Positions 30,582 to 39,920 of a DNA stretch of 64,000 bases are shown piece after piece. The position numbers were made by a program, and so were the translations under genes. The notes beneath the pieces are model-generated. The model ran no database searches, had not been told where the DNA came from, and saw only the letters and a list, made by a program, of their open reading frames with translations. Positions within the stretch are counted from its first letter, which is position 1. Every line of letters begins with the position of its first letter. This stretch comes from an uncultured Luminiphilus sp. (GTDB lineage Bacteria; Pseudomonadota; Gammaproteobacteria; Pseudomonadales; Halieaceae): assembly GCA_943789425.1 (NCBI GenBank), contig CALSUB010000004.1:116028-180027 (forward strand), in the 5' to 3' direction.

Positions 30582-31853
30582 ATGATGCCCGATTCGGACA
30601 TTGATCTACTGCTCACGGGTGACGAGCTCATGAGCGGCGATACGGTCGACAGCAACTCTGCCATGATTGCCCAAGCACTGATGCTGAGCGGCCAAAAAAT
30701 TGCCCAAAAAGTCACCCTAGGTGACGAGCGTGGGCGATTGATGGCGGCCCTCAGCGAATCCACTCAACGTGCTAGCGTCCTGATCATGAATGGCGGTCTG
30801 GGTCCCACCCGAGACGACTTAACCGCCGAGTTAGTCGCTGCCGCTGCGGGCGTTCCGCTGGTGCTGCACCCCGATGCCGAGCAGCATGTGCGGCGCTGGT
30901 GTGGAGAACGCAGTATTGAGCCCAATGATGCCAACCTCAAACAGGCATGGCTCCCCGAGGGGGCGGAGCTCATCGACAATCCAGTCGGCAGTGCCGTCGG
31001 ATTCGCACTCGACATTGCCGGCACACTGGTTCTCACGACGCCCGGCGTTCCGAGTGAGCTGCGAGCGATGCTGCCCGCAGTTTGTGCCAGAGTGACCCAT
31101 AAACTCGGTGGTGGCGAACTGTATCGTCTTAGGCTGCAAACCTTTGGAATAGGTGAATCGACAGCACAAGCACTGATTGATGACGAGACGACGCACTGGC
31201 CAGACGATGTGGTGCTGGGTTTTCGAGCGGGCATGCCGCAACTTGAAATCAAACTCACTGCCGCGGCAGATACCCCTGATGTGCAACGTTGCCGGCAAAC
31301 CTTAGAGCGGCTTTTTGGAGACCATATTCTGGGGCAGGACGACACGACTCTCGCCGGAGCAGTGCAAACAGTATTGCGCAATCAAGATAAAAAACTGGTG
31401 ACTGCAGAGTCCTGCACGGGGGGGTTAATCGCCTCAATGATGACGGCTGAAGCAGGCGCCTCATCAGTGTTTGAAGCGGGCTTTGTCACCTACGCTAACG
31501 ACATGAAACAGTCCGTTCTGGGCGTCAGTGAAGCCACGCTAGAAACCGACGGCGCCGTGAGTGAGGCGGTGGTGGTGCAAATGCTCAGGGGTGCACTGCA
31601 ACGCAGTCACGCCGATATTGGCATTGCCGTCTCGGGTATTGCAGGCCCCGGGGGCGGCACTGATGATAAGCCCGTGGGGACAGTGTGGCTGGCTTGGGGC
31701 TCTGCTGACGATCTGCACACTTGGCACACCGTGCTCCCGACCGATCGCCGCATGTTCCAGCAGCTGGTTGCCGCGGCAGGGCTTGATCTGGTCCGTCGAC
31801 AACTATTGGGCTTGCCCCAATTACCTCATTACTTTAGCCGCAAAGCGATTTAA
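30582..31853 (+). CDS. cinA: CinA-like protein, NMN deamidase / ADP-ribose pyrophosphatase family
   Basis: The 423-residue protein has an N-terminal MoCF-like domain (LLLTGDELMSGDTVDSNS, MNGGLGPTRDD) and a C-terminal CinA_C domain (VTAESCTGGLIASMM, VSGIAGPGGG), the nicotinamide mononucleotide amidohydrolase that recycles the pyridine ring to nicotinate mononucleotide. In E. coli the two domains are on different proteins (YfaY, PncC); fused forms occur in many bacteria. An AAAGGAATTC Shine-Dalgarno precedes the start; an ATG one codon later is equally possible. It is convergent with pdxH across a repeat tract. Confidence 0.92.
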   Translation: MMPDSDIDLLLTGDELMSGDTVDSNSAMIAQALMLSGQKIAQKVTLGDERGRLMAALSESTQRASVLIMNGGLGPTRDDLTAELVAAAAGVPLVLHPDAEQHVRRWCGERSIEPNDANLKQAWLPEGAELIDNPVGSAVGFALDIAGTLVLTTPGVPSELRAMLPAVCARVTHKLGGGELYRLRLQTFGIGESTAQALIDDETTHWPDDVVLGFRAGMPQLEIKLTAAADTPDVQRCRQTLERLFGDHILGQDDTTLAGAVQTVLRNQDKKLVTAESCTGGLIASMMTAEAGASSVFEAGFVTYANDMKQSVLGVSEATLETDGAVSEAVVVQMLRGALQRSHADIGIAVSGIAGPGGGTDDKPVGTVWLAWGSADDLHTWHTVLPTDRRMFQQLVAAAGLDLVRRQLLGLPQLPHYFSRKAI

Positions 31854-31950
31854 CGCAGCACTGTGTCGGAAGGCACTGTGTCAGCAAGGCACTGTTTCAA
31901 CAGGCACCCTTTTAATAGGCACTGTTTCATGAGGCACCCTTTCAACAGGC
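31853..31950. repeat. Degenerate 15-16-bp tandem repeat between cinA and pdxH
   Basis: About six imperfect copies of a unit like AGGCACTGTTTCAACA (31871-31947), with conserved AGGCAC followed by TG or CC. The copies start at the cinA stop and end at the pdxH stop. The units are short and variable, unlike a CRISPR array. They may be a transcript-end structure or local slippage. Confidence 0.75.
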
Positions 31951-31951
31951 A

Positions 31952-32587
31952 CTAGGGCTGCAACCGGGTAATCTCCCAACCGTCATCCGAGTGTTGGTAG
32001 CGGAAACGGTCGTGTAACCGATTCTCGCCACCTTGCCAAAATTCCCACGTCAGCGGTGCGAGTCGGTAACCGCCCCAGTGCGGCGGGCGCGGAATCGGCC
32101 CATCACCGAAGCGGTTTTTTACCTCACTCCATTGCGCTAGCAGCGCGTCACGACTGTCGATCGTTTGGCTTTGCGCCGAGGCCCAAGCCCCCAGTTGGCT
32201 GTCGCGGGGGCGCGATGCAAAGTAGTCATCTGACGCGGCTTCATCGATCTGAGTGATCCTACCCGACACACTGACTTGCCGATCCAGTTCATTCCAAGGG
32301 AAGAGCATCGAAGCCAGTGCGCTCTCTGCTAAGGACACTGCCTTGCCGCTTTGGTAATTCGTGTAAAACACCAACCCACGTTCATCAACCCCTTTCATCA
32401 AGACCATGCGTTGCCGCAGGCCAGCGGCAACTTGACCTGTAGCCAGCACACAGGCGGTCGGATCTGCCAATCCGGCATTGATCGCTTGCGTTTGCCATTG
32501 CGTAAAGAGCTCAACCGGGTCGGACCGAAGATCAGAGCGCCTCAGCCCGCCCAGCGTGTATTGCCGTCGGTACTCACTGAACCGCAT
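31952..32587 (-). CDS. pdxH: Pyridoxamine 5'-phosphate oxidase
   Basis: PdxH makes pyridoxal 5'-phosphate using FMN. From the ATG at 32587 the protein has 211 residues, starting MRFSEYRRQYTLGGLRRSDL as in E. coli PdxH. The FMN/PLP-binding VLMKGVDERGLVFYTN region, LFPWNELDRQV, SRPRDSQLGAWAS and the C-terminal EFWQGGENRLHDRF motif are intact. GGGGG precedes the start. In-frame codons farther upstream would add a non-conserved leader. Confidence 0.97.
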   Translation of the reverse strand: MRFSEYRRQYTLGGLRRSDLRSDPVELFTQWQTQAINAGLADPTACVLATGQVAAGLRQRMVLMKGVDERGLVFYTNYQSGKAVSLAESALASMLFPWNELDRQVSVSGRITQIDEAASDDYFASRPRDSQLGAWASAQSQTIDSRDALLAQWSEVKNRFGDGPIPRPPHWGGYRLAPLTWEFWQGGENRLHDRFRYQHSDDGWEITRLQP

Positions 32588-32744
32588 GGCGCCCCCAAAA
32601 AATGAGTGTGAACATGGCTCAGATTGTAGCGCAACAAGGTGCCCAAGCGGCGGGTCCGTTATGGTAGCCTCTTGGCCCGTTTTCATAGTCATCGCAGGCT
32701 ATCTATCAAGACTGAAAAGACGCGCAGCGTCTAATGAGGACCCC

Positions 32745-34484
32745 ATGCTGATCAGACCCCTCATCGCCATGCTATTACTCGCGCCTCTGGCCTTGGCGCA
32801 AGAGACTACGCCGCCGTTGTTTGCTGCCGATACGCCGATCATCGATTACCAACATCCACAGCTGCCCGACTATGGTCGTATCGGTATGGTGGTGAGCCCC
32901 GAAAAACTGGCGGGAGACATTGGTCTCGACATGCTCAAACAGGGCGGTAATGCGGTCGATGCTGCGGTGGCAACAGGCTTCGCACTGGCGGTCACCCTGC
33001 CCCGAGCAGGCAACTTGGGTGGCGGGGGCTTTATGTTGGTCCACCTCGCCGAAACCGATGAGCAAATCTTTATCGATTATCGCGAAACTGCACCGGCTGC
33101 TGCCAGCCGCGATATGTTTCTCAATGCCGACGGCACCGTCAACAAGGCAAAGGCTTATTTCTCGCGTCAAGCGGCTGGTGTTCCGGGTACCGTCGCTGGC
33201 TTGGTTCATGCGCAGACTCAATACGGGAAGCTGCCCCTCGCCACAGTGATTCAGCCTGCGATTGATCTTGCTGAACAAGGCTTCGATACCCCGCTTGCGC
33301 TGAATATGAGCCTGACTTCTAGAGCCGAGCGCCTGGCGATGGATCCAGAGGCGAAGCGCATTTATCTTCAGGGAACCAACAAGGCACCCGCACCCGGCGC
33401 AGTGTTCAAGCAACCTGATCTCGCCCGCACGCTTCAGCGTATTCGCGACAAGGGTCACGATGGTTTCTATGGGGGAGAGACGGCTGCGCTCATTGCCGCT
33501 GACATGGCCGCCAACGACGGTCTCATCACTACCGACGATCTTGCGGGTTATCGCGCGCTAGAGCGATCTCCGGTCCGAGGCACTTTTAAGGATTTCGAGA
33601 TTGTATCTGTCGCACCGCCCTCATCCGGCGGCATCCATGTGTTGCAAATGCTCAATCTGCTGGAACCCTACCCACTGCAATCCTACGGTCACAACAGTGC
33701 GGAATATCTGCACCGGCTGATCGAGAGCATGAAATTGGCTTATGCGGATCGCAGCCGCTACCTCGGCGATCCCGATCAAACCGTGGTGCCCACCGATGCA
33801 CTGATCAGCAAAGCGTATGCCGATGAGCGCCGTCAACTCATTACCGCCAATCGGGCCAATACCGCTGCGACCGTTGGTCCCGGTAATCCGATACCGGCGG
33901 AGAGTCGAGATACCACACACTTCTCTGTAGCGGATGCAGACGGCAATGTCGTTGCCAACACCTACACCCTGAACTTCAGCTTCGGCTCCCACATTGTCGT
34001 GCCTGGCACGGGCATTTTGCTGAATAACGAGATGGACGATTTTGCAGCCAAAGCGGGAGCCGCCAATGCCTATGGACTGGTTCAGGGAGAAGCCAACACC
34101 GTCGCGCCCAATCGGCGCCCACTCTCCTCCATGACCCCCACGATTGTCTTCAAAGACGGCCAGCCCTGGCTGGCCACTGGCAGCCCCGGGGGCTCTTTGA
34201 TCATTACGACGGTGCTGCAAACCCTGCTCAACGCGATGGTATTCGATATGAACATTGCTGCCGCCGTGGCAGCGCCGCGAGTACACAACCAGTGGATGCC
34301 CGAGCGCACACTGGTCGAGCGTGGCATCAGCGTCGACACCCAGCGCATTCTAGAGGCGTGGGGGCATGACCTCACAGTGACCCAACGGACGATTGGCCGC
34401 GCCAACTCATTGATGATCGAGGATGGCTGGCTGCAGGGTTTTGCCGACCTGCGCAGGCCTGGTGGCCACGTGGCCACCGAATGA
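32745..34484 (+). CDS. ggt: Gamma-glutamyltransferase (periplasmic)
   Basis: Ggt cleaves and transfers gamma-glutamyl groups, for example of glutathione, in the periplasm. From the ATG at 32745 (GAGGA five bases upstream) the 579 residues start with a signal peptide (LIAMLLLAPLALAQ). The autoprocessing and catalytic threonine lies in SRDTTHFSVAD (about 397-408), and the oxyanion-region PPSSGGIHVLQ and the GGxGGGGFM-like AGNLGGGGFM are present. The proenzyme length is normal. Reading frames inside it on the other strand are shadows. Confidence 0.95.
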   Translation: MLIRPLIAMLLLAPLALAQETTPPLFAADTPIIDYQHPQLPDYGRIGMVVSPEKLAGDIGLDMLKQGGNAVDAAVATGFALAVTLPRAGNLGGGGFMLVHLAETDEQIFIDYRETAPAAASRDMFLNADGTVNKAKAYFSRQAAGVPGTVAGLVHAQTQYGKLPLATVIQPAIDLAEQGFDTPLALNMSLTSRAERLAMDPEAKRIYLQGTNKAPAPGAVFKQPDLARTLQRIRDKGHDGFYGGETAALIAADMAANDGLITTDDLAGYRALERSPVRGTFKDFEIVSVAPPSSGGIHVLQMLNLLEPYPLQSYGHNSAEYLHRLIESMKLAYADRSRYLGDPDQTVVPTDALISKAYADERRQLITANRANTAATVGPGNPIPAESRDTTHFSVADADGNVVANTYTLNFSFGSHIVVPGTGILLNNEMDDFAAKAGAANAYGLVQGEANTVAPNRRPLSSMTPTIVFKDGQPWLATGSPGGSLIITTVLQTLLNAMVFDMNIAAAVAAPRVHNQWMPERTLVERGISVDTQRILEAWGHDLTVTQRTIGRANSLMIEDGWLQGFADLRRPGGHVATE

Positions 34485-34591
34485 TCGGCGTCCTGTCAAC
34501 CGCATACCTAGCATAGTCCAGAAGATAGCTGGGCTCTGACCCTACCATCAGGCCTAGGGCAATTGTTTCCAGCCATGGCTCGGCCTAGGAA

Positions 34592-35389
34592 CTATTGATC
34601 CGTCTTCGGCATTCGAAGCTTGTAGGTTTGCCGCGCGATCGATACGAGATCACCTTCGCAATCCCATATCTCGGTATCGGTCTCGGCCACACCGTGACTC
34701 ACATGCTTCGTGGCATGTCTGGCCAGCAGCGGTCCGGCGGCGGGCTTGCGGCGCACCTGTACCGTCAGTTCTACCGTGGGAGCCCAACCGTAAGCGCCAT
34801 AAATAGTGAACACGGGGGGCGGCAAAATGTCGGCAAACATCAATAAATCTATGGGGTCGGGTGCCGTACCGTCTCGGTGGGCGAGCCAGGCGATAAATTC
34901 ACCCGAGCCATCGGTACTGCCCTCAGAAAAAACCTTGTGACCGTGCACTAAGCGCAGGTCGACCCGCTGGTGAATCTCTAAATGCGACGCTGCCAAGCCG
35001 GCCACGGTGTCGAAGGGGGGCACGTCAGGTGGGGTAACGTTGCTCCAATCGGGGCCTGAGAGCTTATCCAAATTGGTATAGGCAGCGGTTGCACGCAGTT
35101 TCAGCTGCCCATTCTGTCGCAGGTCAGCACTCGCAAAATGGGTGCTCCGCGTCTCGGAGAGTGACTCGACCGCTATCTGTACTGGCCCCAACTCGCAGGG
35201 CGCCAAGTAAAAAGCATTGATGCTGAGTGGGTCGGGCTGGCTCAGCGCCGCTGATAGCGCACGTCCCACCAGTGCAAGCACATAACCGCCATTCGCCACT
35301 GAGCCAATACGCCAGCCGCGGTGAATCTCTGCCGCCCAAGTCCCCTCTGCTGAGGGCATAACGGCTGTCTGTTCTAAAAACTGACCCAT
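34592..35389 (-). CDS. Acyl-CoA thioesterase-like double hot-dog protein
   Basis: A 265-residue protein (ATG at 35389) with two hot-dog halves. The first has ...WRIGSVANGGYVLALVGRAL (the NGGY motif typical of TesB-like/thioesterase-family proteins) and the second ends ETDIWDCEGDLVSIARQTYKL, where E-x-x-I-W-D ... L-V-A-x-x-x-Q is the family pattern. It probably hydrolyses acyl-CoA. AGGG lies upstream of the start. It is divergent from the large operon and separated from it by a terminator-like hairpin. Confidence 0.82.
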   Translation of the reverse strand: MGQFLEQTAVMPSAEGTWAAEIHRGWRIGSVANGGYVLALVGRALSAALSQPDPLSINAFYLAPCELGPVQIAVESLSETRSTHFASADLRQNGQLKLRATAAYTNLDKLSGPDWSNVTPPDVPPFDTVAGLAASHLEIHQRVDLRLVHGHKVFSEGSTDGSGEFIAWLAHRDGTAPDPIDLLMFADILPPPVFTIYGAYGWAPTVELTVQVRRKPAAGPLLARHATKHVSHGVAETDTEIWDCEGDLVSIARQTYKLRMPKTDQ

Positions 35390-35518
35390 ATAAGCAAACC
35401 CTGATTCTCTAGCATTGTGGCTAACTGCACCCGGGACGTTGCGCCCCAGCACGCACCGCTGTCCATTGCGAGGGCAGAATTATACGAACACATGCATCAA
35501 CGCTGAAACGCCATTTTT

Positions 35519-35537
35519 GCGGTTTCACCGCTTTTTT
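35519..35537 (+). terminator. Short hairpin with T-run upstream of the envelope operon
   Basis: GCGGT-TTC-ACCGC followed by six T residues (35532-35537). The stem is only five base pairs. It lies in the divergent interval between the thioesterase start and the operon, where it could block antisense read-through into the operon. Confidence 0.5.
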
Positions 35538-35649
35538 GCCGCCATCACGCAATGCTGGCAGGCTCGCTGAGGTATCCATCCGTTTTCAGTTCCACTGGCG
35601 CGGGGCGCCGAGTTTGTGTCCCGACATGCTTTTTGCCCTGACATCGCTC

Positions 35650-35655
35650 TATACT
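35650..35655 (+). promoter_or_regulatory. Candidate -10 element of the envelope operon
   Basis: A TATACT hexamer 31 nt before the first codon of the operon. The -35 region (TGCTTT at the right spacing) is a poor match to consensus, so activation by a regulator or a different sigma factor is possible. Confidence 0.4.
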
Positions 35656-35686
35656 GGGGGGCCGAAAAGCGCGCCGGAGAAGGATC

Positions 35687-37587
35687 TTGGCCCACACGCG
35701 TCGTATGTCAGTCAGGCACGGAGTGCTGACCCTGACCCTGATCTGCTCAGGGCTGATGACCTGTGTGGTCACCGCACAGGACGGCGAAGGCGATACTGCG
35801 ACCACTGACTCAATGCCTATCGTCGTCGATATGGCGACACCTTCTCAACCCGAGTCTGAATCAGTGCGGGCAGACGCTCCCGCTATCGCGATTGACATGA
35901 CCACGCCACTCGAATCTCAACCCGAACCGGCCATCGTCGAGGAACCCAGTGCGCTTGGCGTGTACCGTGGCTACATCGAGTCGATGGAGACCAGCGCCGG
36001 CGCCTTTGCGCCGGGCTTGACCGAGCAGTTACTTGGGTTGGGGCTGAATCTGCAATCGCTGGACCGTCACGTTGAGGCGGCCAAGGTACTGAAGCGAGGC
36101 GTTCATATTAGCCGCGTCCAATCGGGCCTGTATGCCGCAGATCAGATCCCCTTGCTGCGTGCCGAAATACGGAGCCTAGCTGCGCTGGGCTTCTACGACG
36201 ATGTGAATGAACGTCAGGCCTACCTCGCCCGCGTGGAATCAGAAGCGCTAGCCGGTACACCTGCGTCCATTGCGGCACTGCTCGACCAAGCTGCCTGGGC
36301 AGAGCAGGCTTGGGAGCTGGGATTAGGCGAGGCTGAAACCCACCCCGAACACCTTGCACGGAGTTGGGAATACTATCGGCTCGCCTATAACCAAAGTTCG
36401 CAGCTCTACGGGGACCGTTCCCAGGCCTTACTCGCGCCGCTAGAGGGCATGTTGCGCATTCATTATCGTTTTGGCCTCTTGCAAAAAGCCAGCGGGTCCA
36501 ACGATGCGTTCAGGGTAGACAGCTTCAGACAGAACTCAGCGCTCGGCGGCATCTATCGTCGCGGCGAGGCCGTGCTCTCGGCAATTTACGGCTTGAACTC
36601 CCTGCACGGCGCCGACGCTGGCGAGCAAGCGAGCGACCTGGCACGGCTCGGTGATTGGGCCTGGTGGATGGGCCGGCGTGCCGACGCAACCGATTACTAC
36701 GACCGAGCGTGGCGGCGTATCACCCCCCCGCCAGCGGAGATTGCGGATCCCGCGCTGGCGAACGCCCCAGATGACGACGCGGCAGGCAATGAACCGACCG
36801 ATCAGGGCACTGACAGTGGTCTGCCCTCAACTGATGCCGCTGTACAACCTATCAACGCTGACGACTCTGAGGTCGCAGAGACGACCGTCTCAGAGAGACA
36901 GCGGCGCCGAGTGACGTCACCGAAGTCATGGGCACTGCGCCAGCGCCCGCAACGCCCTCCATGGCTGTCGCGCTTGATGGCGCGGCCAGTGAGACCACAC
37001 CCACTGAGCCCGGCGCTCCGTCAAACCTTGAGCCTGAGAGTGGGGCGGGGGGTGAGCAATCCCTCGCTCTGGCAGCGGAACCCACGCCCGAGTCAGCAGA
37101 GGCGACCACATCTGCGCCGCCTGAAGCGCCCTTATCCGAAGATAACCCCCTGGCGCGCGCCGCGCTGTTTCAAACGGTGACCCCTCTGCCGGATATCGAG
37201 CAATTGCGACGCTTGCCGTCCTTCACCCAAGACGACTCAGGGCCCGTAGTGGTGCAGCTGCAAATAAACGAGATGGGAAAAATTACGTTGCTGGAACAAG
37301 TGATCGTTGACGAGGTCATAACGGAGGAGACCGCGACAGACGAGGGCGACGACACCACGACTGAGGCGGACACTGCCGCCGAGATCGATGCCGTGGCCGA
37401 TACGGTGTCAGGTAGTCTGCCCGAGGTGAACAATAAGGCTGAGGTGGACCGCTTATTGAGGACCATACGGCGCACCCGGTTTCGGCCTCGGTACGAGGCG
37501 GGCGTGCCGGTAGAGACTGATATACTGGTTTGGTCTTTTGATCTGAACGCCACCAATAGGGACGCAATGGGACTGCAACCGCAATGA
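35687..37587 (+). CDS. Secreted TPR-like protein with TonB_C-like domain; frame split by an indel
   Basis: Two adjoining reading frames together give one protein of about 633 residues. The first frame (from a TTG at 35687 with GGAG upstream, or the ATG at 35705) encodes a signal peptide ending VVTAQ, and helical repeats resembling TPRs (LGLGLNLQSLDRHVEAAKVLK). Past about 36895 it turns Arg/Pro-rich and nonsensical. The other frame (open from 36871) supplies an acidic Pro/Ala linker and a C-terminal domain with TonB_C features (GPVVVQLQINEMGKI, RTIRRTRFRPRYEAGVPV). The junction coincides with CAGAGAGACA at 36891-36900; removal of one AG unit joins them. The next gene overlaps its stop by 4 nt. 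Confidence 0.72.
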
Positions 37588-38702
37588 ATACCCGCTCACC
37601 GATAACCATCATGACCGTGACCCGCTTACTGCGCCTAACCTTGGCATCAGCACTGATGGCGGTCATGCTGGTATTGATGGGATGCCCCTCGGCCAGCACA
37701 CCCACCACGCCCACAACCCCATCGATGCCGACGCCACCTTCCTCGCCTTCCAGCTCTAGCAGTAGTTCTAGCAGCAGCTCCAGTAGTAGTTCTAGTAGTA
37801 GTTCTAGCAGCAGCTCCAGTAGTAGTTCTAGTAGCAGCTCGAGTAGCAGTTCTAGCAGCAGCGGCAGCACAGCGTCGAGCAGCCCCAGCAAGGGTGGCGC
37901 AAGCGGTGCCAACCCACCTGCGGGAACAGGTAGCACACCCGGCACCGGCGACGCGTCGTCGACGGCAGGCGCGGGGCAAACTGGCAATGAAGCAGGGGCC
38001 GGTGATCCGGGCTTCGGTGACGTCGCCGGCAGTGCCGATCTGCCCTCAATGGTCGATACCTTACCCACCTTCGATGAAGACTATGGTGCCACCGGAGCCG
38101 GCGATAACTCGATGCCGGGCGCGGAAGAAAGCGGTGAAAGCGGCAATAAAGACAGCGGCTCAGAAACCGCCGCAACGAGCGGCACATCGGGCGCATCTGG
38201 CAATGCGTCACCGGGAACAGGAACAGGGACACGCGCAGGCGGCGGCATGGACTCGAATAGGGGCGCTGAAGGGCCACTGACGTCGGCTGAGCGCGTTGCG
38301 ATATTGGATCGTCAACTGGAGGAGAGTACCCGAGATTTCGATGGCATCATTTACGACGAAGAACAACGCCAGCGAGAAGCCGATCGGGCACGAACAGCTC
38401 AAACCAGCGAAACGTCGGCAGACACCAACACCGCAGCAGACGAGGAAAGCACCTTCGGAGGCAGCGTTGCCAGCACGGGCAGCAGCTCAGTGGGCGGCGG
38501 TATCGGTGGGAGCCGCGGTAACGCCCCGCCGCCCGATGGCGCCAAGTACCCACCGCCGGGAGACATACCCGCTGGCAACGATGACGATGTGGTCGCGCGA
38601 CAACTGCGCGAAGCCGCCATGCGAGAGGCAGATCCTGAGGTTCGCGAAAAGCTGTGGAATGAGTATCGCAAATACAAAGGCATAGAGGTCCCCGCGTCAT
38701 GA
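37584..38702 (+). CDS. Poly-serine lipoprotein
   Basis: A 372-residue predicted lipoprotein: hydrophobic N-terminus with the lipobox LMGC (about residue 34), a Pro/Thr/Ser leader, 38 consecutive serines, a Gly/Ser/Asp-rich disordered middle, and a conserved-looking C-terminal segment with PPPGDIPAGNDDDVVARQL and REKLWNEYRKYKG. The C-terminal motif suggests a real interaction domain at the end of a long flexible tether. It overlaps its upstream neighbour by 4 nt (ATGA) and the next start by 4 nt, implying strict coupling. I do not recognise a named family. Confidence 0.8.
   Translation: MNTRSPITIMTVTRLLRLTLASALMAVMLVLMGCPSASTPTTPTTPSMPTPPSSPSSSSSSSSSSSSSSSSSSSSSSSSSSSSSSSSSSSSSSGSTASSSPSKGGASGANPPAGTGSTPGTGDASSTAGAGQTGNEAGAGDPGFGDVAGSADLPSMVDTLPTFDEDYGATGAGDNSMPGAEESGESGNKDSGSETAATSGTSGASGNASPGTGTGTRAGGGMDSNRGAEGPLTSAERVAILDRQLEESTRDFDGIIYDEEQRQREADRARTAQTSETSADTNTAADEESTFGGSVASTGSSSVGGGIGGSRGNAPPPDGAKYPPPGDIPAGNDDDVVARQLREAAMREADPEVREKLWNEYRKYKGIEVPAS
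37749..37862 (+). repeat. 12-bp tandem repeat encoding 38 consecutive serines
   Basis: All 38 codons are serine. They follow a 12-nt rhythm in which three AGC/AGT codons alternate with one TCN codon, repeated about nine times with minor changes. The antisense strand therefore also has long, spurious Leu/Glu-rich frames. The repeat could change length without a frameshift. Confidence 0.95.
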
Positions 38703-39920
38703 CCCGAAGCTTGTTTAGTCTGCTACTGGCCCTAAGTCTTCTGACCGGCTGTGTCACGGAGACCGTCAAATCAACCTCTGTTCCCGTGCTCGATGCGCCA
38801 GCCACTCCCTGTTCCTGATGCCGAATTACTCGATGTCGGCGTCGTGATCCTTGATCCCGGCATCAGCAGTGTCGAGGACGAGGAGCAGGTCTACCCGGAA
38901 GTCCGTCGAGCCGAGGCCACCTTTATGGCGACCGAGCTAGCCGATGTACTGGCCGAGCAAGGGGGTTGGGGTGCCGTCAGGGTAGTACCTGACGAGCGGC
39001 AGTTCTCTGATCTTTTGGTGCGCGGCACGATCTTGCAGTCTGACGGTGAAGCACTGGAACTGAAAATACGCGTGTCTGACGCGCGCGGCACTGTGTGGCT
39101 CGATAAACGCTATACGGGCATCACCAGTCGCTACGCTTACGAACAGGGCACCCGCACCAAGCAAGACCCGTTTCTCTCGGTCTATCGGATGATCGCCAAC
39201 GACATGCTCGCCGCTTTTCAGCAACTGCCTGCCGACGAGCGCACCACCATTCGGCGGGTCGCTGAAATGCGATTTGCCCGCGATTTCGCCAGCGGCGCGT
39301 TCGCGGATTATCTCAATGAAGACCCCTCTGGACAGGTGACCTTGCGCCGACTGCCATCGGAAGCGGACCCCATGCTGGCGCGCGTGCGCGGTTTGCGCCA
39401 ACGACACTACGTCTTTGTTGATACGCTTCAAGGCCACTACACCGGCTTTTCTGACGATATGTACGCTCCTTATCAGGAGTGGCGCAAAGCCAGTTACGAG
39501 GAGACGGTCGCACTTCGAGAACTCGAGAACGAAGCCAAACGTGAAATGATTGCAGGGGGCGCCGCGATACTCGCAGGCATCGTGGCGCAAAGCTCTGGTA
39601 GCCGCATGACACGAAGCGCCGGCGCGATCGGCGTCGTTGGTGGCGGCGCCTTACTTAAGCGAGGACTAGAGAAACGCGCCGAATCGAACATCCACTCCTT
39701 AGCGCTGGAGGAACTCGGTCAGTCGCTCGACGCTGAAATCACCCCCCGCGTCATCGAGTTAGAGGATCGAACCGTGCGCTTAAGCGGCAATGTTGAAGAC
39801 CAATACGACCAATGGCGCGAGTTGTTAGCAGATATCTATGCCGCAGAATTAGCCGCCCTCGAGCCGCCACAACCCAAGTCCCCCTCACCCACACTGCTGC
39901 CTGACACGCAGGACCCGTGA
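38699..39920 (+). CDS. Lipoprotein of unknown function; frame split by an indel
   Basis: An ATG at 38699 overlaps the previous stop (ATGA) and encodes a lipoprotein signal (LLALSLLTGC) before a TGA at 38816. A second frame, open from before 38751, continues with LPVPDAELLDVGVVILDPG to 39920. Removing one C from CCC at 38807-38809 joins them (ATPVPDAELLDV) into one protein of about 406 residues. The body has a strand-rich N-terminal part (VRVVPDERQFSDLLVRGTIL), a VWLDKRYTG motif and a glycine-rich hydrophobic stretch (about 265-300) that might insert into a membrane. I recognise no named family. The stop overlaps the next GTG start. Confidence 0.72.

Noticed and set aside
30764..31381. Minus-strand frames inside cinA
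   Set aside because: Shadow frames of a clearly conserved gene, with Ser/Arg-rich non-protein composition.
31853..31950. Possible CRISPR array
   Set aside because: Units are 15-16 bp, degenerate and have no spacers of regular length; no cas genes are near.
32775..33458. Minus-strand frames inside ggt
   Set aside because: Shadow of the gamma-glutamyltransferase gene; no ribosome site or family features.
37316..38068. Long minus-strand frame with repeated Leu-Glu runs
   Set aside because: It is the antisense of the poly-serine repeat in a well-supported gene; the Leu/Glu pattern is forced by the 12-bp repeat.
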